A stretch of 64,000 nt of DNA from Ancylostoma caninum (taxonomy: Eukaryota; Nematoda; Chromadorea; Rhabditida; Ancylostomatidae). The stretch lies in NCBI GenBank assembly GCA_037903475.1, contig JBAJFG010000347.1:1488001-1552000 (forward strand), read 5' to 3'. Every line of letters starts with the position of its first letter. Within the stretch, counting starts at the first letter, position 1. The translations under genes and the position numbers were made by a program. The notes under the pieces were generated by a model, which worked only from the letters and a program-made list of their open reading frames with translations, did no database searches and was not told where the DNA came from. Positions 23,904 through 34,462 of the stretch are shown piece by piece.

Positions 23904-25047
23904 AATTTCCCAGGTACAACGTTTCACACCCTTTTCTGACGATTAAGATCTTTTTCTGCATTGCACGTCAACGCAGACGTCATGCCTAGGCTGCTACATA
24001 ATACTGGTGATAATAGCCTGATATTCAGGGTAATATCCTCAGCAAATTTCTCTGGTAAACGCGCCACTTTTGCGTATAAGTGGCTCGGTTGCACACGTTT
24101 CTTAGCAAAAGTCACGCGTTTCACCGTAAAACTCTCGACATTGCCATGTTTTTTTCCTTTTCTCTAGGAAATCCCGGGGTGCTCCGTGTAAATATGTCCT
24201 GTATGCGAGGTTTTCATAGAGCTGGTACGTACCTTATTCATTTCCTTCTTTTGTTCCGAAAGATGTTCAATTACCCAAGTTTGAGGCTAGCTTTGCTTCT
24301 GATTGAATTCAGCCACTCAGTACGCCTTTCGAATTATTGTTATGACATCGTTGAGGTTCGCGACAACAGTAACAAATTGGCAGATTTTACTCATATATGA
24401 TGCATCGTGACCCTCAACGAATGAAGCGAGTGCCCTATGGTTTTCTTTGTCATACCCTCATTGTTTCCACGTCGTGCTCTGTTGCTATATTCTCTATCGC
24501 TGGTTATGTACGTGACGAAAATCGATATGTATTTTTACCATTGTACGGGTTCGATAGAATATTTTTTGTGAAGAATTGTTCATCAAAGTGCATAAATGTA
24601 TCAATCAAAAATGTTGATTTAGTCAGTTGCATGGCTTGAGTTATACTAGGGGGTTTGGGAAATCTGGACAATGAGGACTTGATCTGACGTTCTCGCTGCG
24701 GCTGGGACCACGCGTCGTAGGTCCAGCAAAATTTTGATTGCCGCTAGTGCTGTCTTCTTTATATAAAGGTAACTTACAATGAGCCTTGATGGATTGGGTT
24801 GCACTTTCGTTTCCGGAAGTTTGTCGCTCTCTTTGTCGCTGATATCATGTGATAGTCCCTTGAATGGAATACACGAGCGAGAATTTTTCCTGTGTATGGG
24901 GAATTCGTTCTGTATTTCTTCTTTTCCTACGTATTGTCTATGGAAAAATTCATGGGATTGGTTAGCGTTAGGCTTTCTGTGGTTATAAAGTGCCACGTGG
25001 GACCCTCGTTAATTTTCTTTCAAAACGAATCTCCCGTTAAAGTTGTA
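23904..25047. other. Intergenic DNA with an SL1-like 22-mer
   Basis: No gene recognised. Positions 24264-24285 match the nematode SL1 exon at 20 of 22 bases (AATTACCCAAGTTTGAG is intact) but are followed by GCTAGC rather than a GT donor, so this is not a functional SL RNA gene. The downstream sequence has no clear reading frame. Confidence 0.5.
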
Positions 25048-25574
25048 CAGGGTGGGCCATAAATACGGTAACACAGAAATGTCTACATTAAAAAAATTTA
25101 TATACAATTTCAAACATATATGTAGGATTTATGTTCACTAGGTCTTATTTGGGAGAAGGCATCCCTTCTCACCGGAACATCCTCTGTCAGCTCCGACACA
25201 GGACCCAAGATTCTGAGAGAGGTCGTTGCCGACGGCGCGCATGTGGTTGTGCTTGAACTGATCCAATATTTTTTCGAGTGCTTTCGCAAGTAATCCGATT
25301 TCCGGAAAGGTTTTGACGATGTCCTGGTCTCGGGTATCACCGCAGCCTACTAACCCTGCTGATTGAGAACTAAGTGAATGGGTGGTCACTCGATGAATCC
25401 AATAGGACCTAAAATATATTTTTGCCCGAGTTCTGAATCAAACATGACTTGAGGGCCCGAGCACTGTCCTGGTAAAACGTTATAGAGGGACATCTCAACT
25501 GAGTTCAACTGCATGGCAAAACAATTTTCTTTAGAGGAGAAGCGAGCGTTGTTACCGTATTTTTGGTAACCCTG
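25048..25574. mobile_element. Tc1/mariner-type MITE (527 bp)
   Basis: Flanked by TA at 25046-25047 and 25575-25576. The left end CAGGGTGGGCCATAAATACG and the inverted right end (CAGGGTTACCAAAAATACGG) are related over about 26 bp including GGTAACA. Two overlapping minus-strand frames inside do not resemble transposase. Its autonomous partner is not present here. Confidence 0.75.
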
Positions 25575-25602
25575 TAGTAGTATTATAATACTGAGTTGGT
25601 GA

Positions 25603-26520
25603 AAAAGTTCTGCAACACATTTTCTTTTCTAGGACGCAAAGGCAGTTCGACAAGTGGGATTTTCTGTCGGTATAGGGTAGTAGCTTTTAAAGCTTTCACG
25701 TGAAGGGCATACGAAGGAAACTCCATTAGTACTTAAGTATCAATGCCTTCTGCCAGCCTAGTCTCAGCTCGCTCCTTCGTTTTTTATAGTTTTCTGCAAA
25801 GATATTCTGTAAGAAGGGCCGATGCCCATATATGTGCTGCGTGCGAAGGGATCGTTACTCGCCATTCGAGGATCCCTCGATGCTACCAGGGCTTCGAGCC
25901 TGGCGAAATCATGCTTGAAAATCACCCATTCTGTGACGCACAGCGACTGCAAATAACGAAGATTTGCAGAACGCCCTAAGGGCGAGCCCGGATGCCGATA
26001 CCTATAGGTTGACGAAGACACTCTACTACGACTATGCGGCCAACATCAGGTATCCGCACTGTCTTGGTCATGGCAAAGTTGTTTGTTCACGAGTACCCCA
26101 TGGGTTGTGCGAGTCTGACAAGTCATGCCGGTTGACCACCGAGGAGTCGCTGCTTTTTCGTCGAAATGGGAAAAACTTCTCAGAGGATATTGCAAGTAGT
26201 GGCAGAAGCTTGGTCTTGTACGCAAACAACGCACAGCCGCTCTAATTTATTCCATGTAATCACTTCCAAAACAGTCAAAAATAGAGCTGCCTGAAAAGAA
26301 GCTTCTTCTATGCTATTGTTGAAGCCATAAGAAATGCTCTACCACGAGTTCCTAAGTAGTGGCATCCCAGTGATGAGCGAAATCTGCACTACTCACCTCC
26401 ACAAGTTGACAGGCGCAATCCGTAAAAATACATCCAAACGAGCAAATGCTTTTCTTCTGCAAGATAATGCCCTCCGCACATTGCAAATGCAAGGGTCTTT
26501 GGTCTGAAAATGTGCTTTCT
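25603..26520 (+). mobile_element. Decayed mariner transposase fragment
   Basis: Around 26285-26515 three forward frames together resemble the mariner core: a KKLLLCYC segment (compare KKVLLCVWWDWKG), then HEFLSSGIPVMSEICTTHLH, then FLLQDNALRTLQ (compare HDNARPHTA). Frames change and stops intervene, so it is inactive. TTGGTGAAAAAGTTCTGC at about 25603 resembles a mariner end, but no matching right end was found, so the outer limits are uncertain. Confidence 0.5.
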
Positions 26521-26600
26521 GAAGCGAATGGAAAGTCTAATTTATCAGTACAAAATATAGTTTTGAAGCCGAACACGAGGTTGTTAGTAAACCTCTTATT

Positions 26601-26637
26601 GGCCAACGTTTCGGCGGCTTCGCCTTCGTCGGGGCCT
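26601..26637 (-). ncRNA. Degenerate hammerhead-ribozyme-like motif (Penelope-type)
   Basis: On the minus strand the order is GGCC, a CCGACGA box, a GGCG-AAGC-CGCC stem-loop, GAAA, CGTT, GGCC. This is the layout of the minimal hammerheads carried by Penelope-like retroelements (CUGANGA, stem II, GAAA, with a closing helix). The first box reads CCGACGA instead of CTGANGA, so activity is unlikely. No Penelope reverse transcriptase was seen nearby. Assignment is tentative. Confidence 0.4.
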
Positions 26638-26642
26638 GAAAG

Positions 26643-28669
26643 GGTCAAACCGATCTACTAATGTAGCCCCACAAACGCCGCCTTGGTCGAGCAATCAAGA
26701 ACCAGGCCATACTACGAAATCACAAAACTAGCGGGAATAGATCGCAGTCGCACCTCTCTGAGTTCACCGTGGAATGGTGTTTGTGGCGACCGAACGCGTC
26801 AGACGTGTTAGTAGAATGAGACGTCTGACTCTAATGAGTCTAATTTATGTTTTCAAAGCGAATGAAATTGGCGCGACAGCTCAGGGCTGAAATAGCTTCA
26901 CCCACTATTCTTGGTAAAAGAAAAGATCTGAGGGCTTGATTTGTGGTTCCTGTAGGAAAATAAATAAATGAGTAAGTGGATAATTCGAATAGTAATCCCG
27001 TCGCCCAATTTTTCCACCATCCTTCCTACTCTCACTCGGGCAAAAACAGCAAAACGCTGAGGACATCTCCGAGACCGTGATCAGGGTTTCTAGTAATAGC
27101 TTTCTTCAATGCCTTCAAAACGATATTCGCGATATCATATTTGAGTTCATAACCTTGAAAAACACATCAACGAAACTGGAATGCTAGGTCCAATATTGAG
27201 CTGAGCCCTTGTTAACCATTCACTTTTTCATACGCTGGCACCCTTCTTCTTCCTAGCAAATGCGTCATTATCGAGTCCAAATCATGAATTTCATGGATGC
27301 CGTTCTAGAAAATTTGTTACGTGAGAGCTTGGGTCGCGTAGCTCGTTCACAGCACTCAACGCTGTGCACTGCAATTGTCACTGGAATAAAAATTCTCACT
27401 CACGAGAAGAAGATATCGGATTCAAGATTGTGTCATTTTGAAATGGAATACGCCGAACAATATGAAGTCGGCTATGCTGACCTCGAATCCATTCTCCATT
27501 TTTGTTGAACGCCATCGCAGGAAAGTATAAATATCTATATGCGCAGTAGAAAAGCACATTCTTTATACCCACTTTCAGCAAAGCGACAAGGGTGGTGTTT
27601 ACACAATAAATGGATGGAGAGTTTTGAATCAGCATTCCAAATAATCTCCTATGCAGGATTTCTACGAGAAAAACTGAAATGGACGATTGAAAAGGCCATA
27701 AATTTGCTTTGAACAGTATAGATAATTCTCATACAAGTGACAAGAAAGGCCGGAAATTTTCTGCACAGAAAATGATGCAGGAAAAACAAGTATTATTTTT
27801 GCACCAGCCTAATATTAAAAGCGCAGAAATGTGATTCTACTTCAAACAAATTCCACAGCACACAGTATAACCGACCCTATCACCAGTGTTTTTATTACTG
27901 CTTATAGATTCCTTTGATGGAGCTGAAACAGTATACCTACCACGTCCTTCAAAATTGCTATGAGGTGCAAAAAGGTGGACATCTTACATCATCTCCGTAT
28001 ATGCATCATTGCCTACTTTTCTTAGCTTACCCAAGGTTCCTCAATATTGCCAACTAATGCTTTACCATGAACGTTTTATCTGTAAGCGCACTCCTGGTGC
28101 ATTAAATAAATAAATGAATAAATCTTCAAATTTGGCTAGAGATATCACGCATTCAAAGTTTTAGAAAACTGTTGTCTCGATATCCTCATTTTTGGCGTGG
28201 ACCGCTGCCTACTGCAAGAGAAAGAACAAATACGCTGTTTTGAGAGGAACCGACGACAAACTCGACGAGCCACTCTTATCATAGTTGAAGTAAGTAAAAG
28301 TATTGAGACTACAAGCATAGTTGTCGCGATATTATCTTTTGACCAGTTTTTAAATGAAACGAGTTGCTTGAAATTAACACAACAGCTCACCCTCCAGCTC
28401 AATTATCTACTGATATGGGTTTTCTTCATTCAGGAAAAGAATGAGGAAAGAAGCTCGCTAAAATGGTTGCTTATAGCAGTACGATAGAATGTATTTCTCG
28501 AAAGAGTTTAGCTCGTTCGTCGTTGAGTTGTGCCCATACCCTGCTCAATGTCCATTTATGGTCAGAAGGTATATAAATAATTTATTAACATGATACGACA
28601 CCTGAGAATTATAGGTTTGATTAATGAGAGAATAAATACTTCAGCAGCAGTGCTGTTCGATACTACTAG
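26643..28669. other. Intergenic DNA, no gene recognised
   Basis: About 2 kb downstream (3') of the minus-strand secreted-protein gene. An 82-codon plus-strand frame (27260-27508) has no family signature. A short TAAA/TGAA-rich run is present near 28105-28125. Nothing else can be supported. Confidence 0.4.
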
Positions 28670-31084
28670 TTATGAGCTCTTCATTTTGCCGAGAGCTTTA
28701 CGCAGACGGTATGCTCTTCTGATAGCTTGGAGTTGTTTGTAGAGTCGAGCGCGCAGCATTTCCGGATAGTACAATGTCGACTCCGGGATCTCTTCGTCAT
28801 CATCTGAATGAGATATGTACAATATGTATAATGAAGTTCCGGTAAATAAATGTGAATAGAATTCCCATTAGCTTGAATACTAAGGAACCCACTCAGAAGC
28901 TAAGCTATGTAGTTAAGCTCGCACCGTTTGGTTCAAATGGAGTGTATCTGGCATCATCGTACTGTGCGATTGGTTGCCCAAATGAAGGATGTCTGGCACC
29001 ATCCTGCTGCGAAGCGGTTCTTCCGATTGAGGGGTATCCGTTATCATAGTGCTGCGAAGCGGTCCCCGCATATGAAGGGTATCCGACGTCATCGTGCTGT
29101 GAAGCGGTTTGCCCAATAGAAGGGTATTCGGCATCATCGTGGTGCGAAGCGGCTCGCCCAAGTGAACGGTATCTGGTGCTATCATGCTGCGGAACGGTTT
29201 GGAATGTACGAGACACTTGTGGTTGTTCTATAATTAAGTTGATCATCCATGTTCTGATATACTAGGCGTTAACATAAGTCCTTGCGCTTTTTTCGGATGC
29301 AGTTCTCTCCATCTATTTGTTATCTTTTAGGCAGAGGTCATACACGCTTCGAAAGCGCTACAAGATGCCCCACAGGATATTTCAGTGATTATTTTCTAAC
29401 AGTTTGACAGTTTGCTCGAGTTTTAAGCCTGCGAAGTGCAGCAACGAGTCAATGAAAAACAGCACAAACGACAGCTACCTATCCTGGCACTCAGTTGAAA
29501 CTCAAAAGCCATCAAAACTGGCCGAGCGATATGCGCTGGGTATAAAGGAGATGCGCTGCTTGAAATGAGCGGCCATCAGCGATTTTCTAAACTAAAATAA
29601 GACATATTTGATCTCTATGACACCAATCACTTCCGCCGAACATATTTCTTCCACAAAGACCTGAATATGGCTCCTGAGGAATCTTATGGTCTAGTCGAAC
29701 ATCACACTTCTCATAGCAACAGTACAAATGAGGCAATTCTACTGAAAAAAATCCAATCGCAAGCGTCCAGTCATCTCATTCCATGCTATCGTTTGACCCC
29801 CCATGTCAGCAACGCCAGACTAGCCCTCCAGCAGTTCCACTGATGATATTCTTCAGCGGTTATATTCTACAGAGCTTACACGTTCAAGCAGTATCGGATG
29901 CGTTCCCGTATAAGGAGAAAATGATGGTTTTCCTCGAATTGGCATTTTTTGTTCAGTTCAAAAATTAAGTGATTTAATAGTTCAGAGAAGCCAAATGATG
30001 ATAGGATTGTAGAGGAAGGAAAGAGCATTCAGGAGGTGTAGAGCATGTTACTGAAAAATGGCAATGTGGCAGGAAAAACTGCAACTAAGAAAAGCGCAGG
30101 GAATTATGATAACACCTAATACATATGTTGATCCACATTTTCTCCATTTGATGGGAAGAGGATCTCGATGGAGGAGCTCTTCACATTGTGATATATTGTA
30201 GCATTATTATGACTCGTTCCAACAAGAGCTTATAAAGAAAGTTCCTGAGGGAGTTTGTGTAGTTTTTGTAAGAAGTAGGTGTGAAAGTAAGAAAAAGTAA
30301 ATGTGGAAGCAAACTGGCTGGCTTCAATACCTACGTCAAAAAATTTCAAAAAATTACCTATGAAGTAAGGAGAGGAGTGTTCGTTGGCAACCTCGGTGTC
30401 GAGGGGATAGTATTGAGGTTGTGTAAACTGAAAGCAGCTATGAAAAATTCCTGAGACAATTTCAACCAAAGCTGCTTTTCTGCGTGCTTGCCTTTCTGGT
30501 TTTTCATCACCACAAAAATTCTTAAATCGATAATGTCGTGCAATAAAGTACCATTGATCTTCAGCGAAGCTCACCACTGTGTACGGATATCGAGGTGGGT
30601 GATATGACGTCGCAAGTGGCGCTCGCATAAACCAAGTCGACGGTGTTTTACCACCCGTGGATGAGGGCTCACGTGATATGACTGCGTAGTATGCGTTGGG
30701 ATCGTCTTGTGGATACGTCCACTCCGGAAAGGGTGAGAATGGGTCATATTCTGAAATGCTCTAAAGTTGCTTCGATGGCGAAACTTGTGGAAGCAGCTTT
30801 GCTTTGACCGTAATTTCCACTTACCGGGCAGAAAATGGACAAAGGAAGTATATCTCGCTAAGGACCTGAAATTAGTTATTGGTTTTCCTGTTGTTTGAAA
30901 TAAATTCCACGTTGTTTCTTTCTACCTGAAACCCGCTCATTTCGCATTGAACCACCTGGTCTTGTCTGCAACCTATTTTGAGCATGATGATGGGATTTGA
31001 AGGAAATTAAACAAGTAATATTTCCGGAAGATACCTTGCGAAAGTAGCGACAAGAATGACGAGTGAATGATGCACGGAATTCAT
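28670..31084 (-). CDS. Secreted Tyr/Pro-rich protein with six 15-residue repeats
   Basis: Seven minus-strand exons join in phase: 31084-31035, 30972-30926, 30857-30825, 30750-30575, 30427-30358, 29227-28925, 28803-28670, giving 270 residues. The N-terminus MNSVHHSLVILVATFA is a likely signal peptide. A Tyr/Pro-rich middle (e.g. YDPFSPFPEWTYPQDDPNAY) is followed by six tandem 15-residue units (consensus GxTASQHDDxxYPSI) in one 303-nt exon, then an acidic DDDEE patch and a basic Arg/Lys-rich C-terminus. No enzyme motif or cysteine framework is present. I do not recognise a family; a structural, cuticle-related or host-interface role would be guesswork. A TATA-like box lies 29 bp upstream of the start. 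The acceptor of exon 3 (CCTTAG at 30858) is chosen because the stronger TTTCAG seven bases upstream gives an in-frame stop. Confidence 0.7.
28935..29215 (-). repeat. 45-bp coding tandem repeat, about six units
   Basis: In-frame 45-nt units within exon 6 of the secreted-protein gene, recognisable on the plus strand by repeated GAAGCGGTT and GGGTATCCG blocks. Units differ by multiple substitutions but keep length and frame, which argues for selection on the peptide. Confidence 0.85.
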
Positions 31085-31112
31085 CGTCTCTTGTAACGGT
31101 TCAGACCTCGCT

Positions 31113-31122
31113 CCTTTATATA
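31113..31122 (-). promoter_or_regulatory. TATA-like box of the minus-strand gene
   Basis: Minus-strand TATATAAAGG is centred about 33 bp upstream of the ATG at 31084. This predicts a very short 5' UTR of a few bases unless the message is trans-spliced; no acceptor-like site lies between. Confidence 0.5.
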
Positions 31123-31935
31123 CTCCTATCATCGGCTTTGCTTTTTGCATATTGCAAAAAGTCGTGTTGAACGGACTTCACGACGGGAAGTAGTCGTTTC
31201 AGGCTTAGACGCACTTAACAGTCATGTGCGGACGTTCTCATCAAGTTTCTGTCCACTATCCTGGCTTTTAACAACTGGTCGCTTCCCCGAAGCAGACATA
31301 GGAAACAGTGGATAAGGAATCTACAGTCGAAAGCTTGCGACTTAGGAGACATGTTCTCCTCTAAAAAATAACGACGGTTCCCTTTTGTGATTCTTAATTG
31401 ATACATTTATGAAACAACAATATGTACCAGTCTGGCCGTCCGGCTGACGCTGGACTTCCGTTTGACTCATCAAAAAAGATTTACCACGTTTCTCAGCACA
31501 ATTTTATATTTAGCTCAACAGAAATAGCTATTCATAACTGTACAAAACCGATTCAACCTGGAATAACTATAGGAAATGGTTAAACATTCCTTGTTTGTTA
31601 TAACTGGTCAAATGGCAAGAGCCAGTTTGAGGATATAAAAAAGGAGGGCCGATGTGTTCATAAACAAGTGAGAGGAGAAAAACGCGGGAGTGGAGGAAAT
31701 CACACGGATACTACTCAGTGCTGAGCTCTGACATTCAGTGTTTTACGATGCGCGAGCGCCAGCTAACCGATCGGGCAAGGATGGATCCAACTCATGCCTT
31801 TTCTCAGTAGTGAACTCCAGCGCACCCCTTCTCCGTCAGTCGTCACATTTTCGGGCGTTTCCCCACTCCTAGAATCGTCTCGTACTTTATTCTCCTCATC
31901 CTGAGAAATGAATAGTTGATCTGAGTTACCTCCCG

Positions 31936-32058
31936 TTAGACTTCTACATTATCTGCATTCTGCATGCACCGAACTACCTTTCTTCGAAAATGTTTCGCGA
32001 TTTTGGATGTAAAGAGAATGAATAAGATGGGAGACAGAACTCGAGCTTGGTGTACTCC
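31936..32058 (-). mobile_element. Non-LTR reverse transcriptase fragment
   Basis: A minus-strand frame reads GVHQARVLSPILFILF, the conserved GVPQGSVLSPxLF block of non-LTR reverse transcriptases, and ends near NADNVEV where the catalytic YADDV would be, just before a stop. The catalytic Y and second D are changed, so it is inactive. Only this ~120-bp piece is recognisable. Confidence 0.65.
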
Positions 32059-33200
32059 ACTACAGATGAGTGTTTTTCAATACATTTTGTGACTACACTA
32101 TGTTTCTGTGCTCTGTATTGGCGTATTCGAACGTTATTCGTTCGTGGTAACCTCCCCCCCCTCCCCCCTTCACGGGAACACTCTGAAAGGGAAACCTGCT
32201 GGCGTTCCCCACGAAATTATCACTTATTTGATTTTATTACGTTCATCGCTCAGGTGTCGGCATGGTGAACTATGAAATGATGGGTGTTTTGAACGAATCC
32301 ATAAGTGCTGGTGTTTGTTCTTACAAGTGTTAGATAGCCAAGAATAAGAAAGAAAACACCCAAGCAAAGCAGGATTTGCCTACTGTGCAATACTTTAGTA
32401 GGATTGTGCTAACCATTGTTTTGCCTTTCTGGCGCGTGCCCCAACCTCATAAAACCGTTGACGGCCCCATTTGCTTGGGTGCAACAACAATAATAAACTG
32501 CTACGATTTACACTCTGCTATTCGGCTAGCACCTGGTGACCTTTGAATAGCCTAAGACCATTTGCGGCATTCTGCAGCGAAATATCTCTTCTGCACCAAT
32601 ATTTCTAGCAAGAAACATATCAAAATTTCCATCGAAGCGGTGCACTTGCTCATCAGTAGTTCTATATAACCGGTGTGTGTCCTCTTAATGTCAAGTTGAC
32701 TTTGTGTCAACCAGCTTCAAGCGTAGGGCATTTTAGTGGGCGAAATTACGTTTCTTCCCCTTCCACAGCTCAGTGACTGCATTATGAATTCCCACTTCGC
32801 CTTCGAATAACCCTGAATTAATCATTGTATTTCTCCTATACACGCGCAGCATCTTCGCCTTCTTGGCTTTTTGAACTTCACGATATATGTGCAAACAAGT
32901 TATTCCTAGTGAGACGACTTCGGCAAGTGCTCCTATTTTCAGCAGAAATGTGAGGTCTTTCCTGTTCCACATCTGTTCGTTCTAATGTTGTCAGAGGCCC
33001 AAAGCGGTAGTTTACTTAATGTTCCTTTAAATTTCTTGTAAGAATTCAATAGTGTCGAGCTCCTGATTCCAAATAAATGAAAATTGTGCTTTGAGTTCAA
33101 ACTTTCTTATGTGGAACGTGCTGGTGGCATATCTAGAAGCATTTTCGAGAAAGAATTGAAATTTTTGTTAGTTACAGGTCCAACACAATTCTTGTGCAGC

Positions 33201-34462
33201 CACAAGGTGGCCGTAAAGTATGGGCGTCACATAAAACGTCATCTTCCCTACGAACATTTCATCTTTTCCATTATAGCAGCTACGCAACCACGCGAAAAAT
33301 CATTTCCACAAGGACTTTTAGAAGTTGCCTTCCTTGGCTTAGGCACAGGCCTTCAACGTTGCCACCACGAAATCCCCTATGCGCCGCGGGTAGTCCTCAC
33401 CAATTTCTGATCAGCACTACAGAGTCAGGGCTGCACATTTTCTGAGTTCGTGATGTTCTTGTTCTCCAATGTTTCCTCTATAAAACCTCTAACGGAGAAA
33501 TTCAATGTGTTCAAGTCTCGAGTGCAGGAAAACTATTGATTCTTGTTAAGGAATCCGGAGGAAGCCTCTTCTAGGTGGGCAATGGTGTTTTAGCCTCGTG
33601 AACTGGAGATTTCTCTTTTCTGAGGAGCCGTGTTGGCTTCTTTCCATACCCATCAGACAAGCCTTTTCCAAGAATCCCGTCTTATTACAAAGTGGCGTCC
33701 TTTTTGTCGAATTTGTTCATGTAAACCAGAGATATTCTCGCATTTGTGGTCATTCTTCCTCAAATCAATACAGCGCCGGTATACAATAACCTTGTGAACC
33801 TTGTGACGAATCTTTTTTCTGAAGAGTGTTGCTCACTCCGCTGGATAAACTGACCTTCCGTTTAGGGGCTGTGAACAACCCAAATGGGGAAAATTTTCTC
33901 ATCAGTCTATGGAACACCTTAGGTGCGGTGCACCTGTCAGAAGCTCAACAAACTCCTCAAGCCTGTCAACTGTGGCAACAAAGGTTAGATGTTGGGCCTT
34001 GGACATGCAATAGTGGCAAAGTCTCAAATTTTTTTCTGACATTTATTAGACGGAAAAACCTGCAACACTCGGTCTTTTGGCTATCTTTTTCGGGCCCGCT
34101 CCTCCATTTCAAGTGATCCTCCAAATGATCGCAGGAATCCTCGTTGTGTTCACCGATCGAGGACGGCCTTGTTTTCTTTTCAGTTTAATATTCCCTTCAG
34201 CTTCCCATGGCTTGATGGTCTTCCGCGCTGTTTGCAAAGAGTTTTTAAGTTCTATTTCTATTGCTGCAGTGGACTCTCCAAACCACGCGAGGGTTACAAT
34301 GGATTTGCAGTGCGGGCACGCTCACATGACTGAAATCCAACTGAGCTATAAGTCTAAAGGAAGAGGATTTTATGTCGTTCCTAAAAAATGTGAAACAAAG
34401 GCGTGATAGAAATCGAAAGTAAAAAAAAGTAGTGGGGCGCCCATACTTTTCGGCCACCCAGT
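33201..34462 (-). mobile_element. Decayed maT/Tc1-type transposon (1.26 kb)
   Basis: The inner parts of the terminal repeats agree: GGTGGCCGTAAAGTATGGGCG at the left and inverted GGTGGCCGAAAAGTATGGGCG at the right, with TA at the right tip. On the minus strand broken frames resemble the DNA-binding part of a Tc1/maT transposase: RKTIKPWEAEGNI, then KQGRPRSVNTTRI, then KKIAKRPSVAGFSV and MSKAQHLT. Multiple stops and shifts make it inactive. No intact catalytic core could be read toward 33300. Confidence 0.7.
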
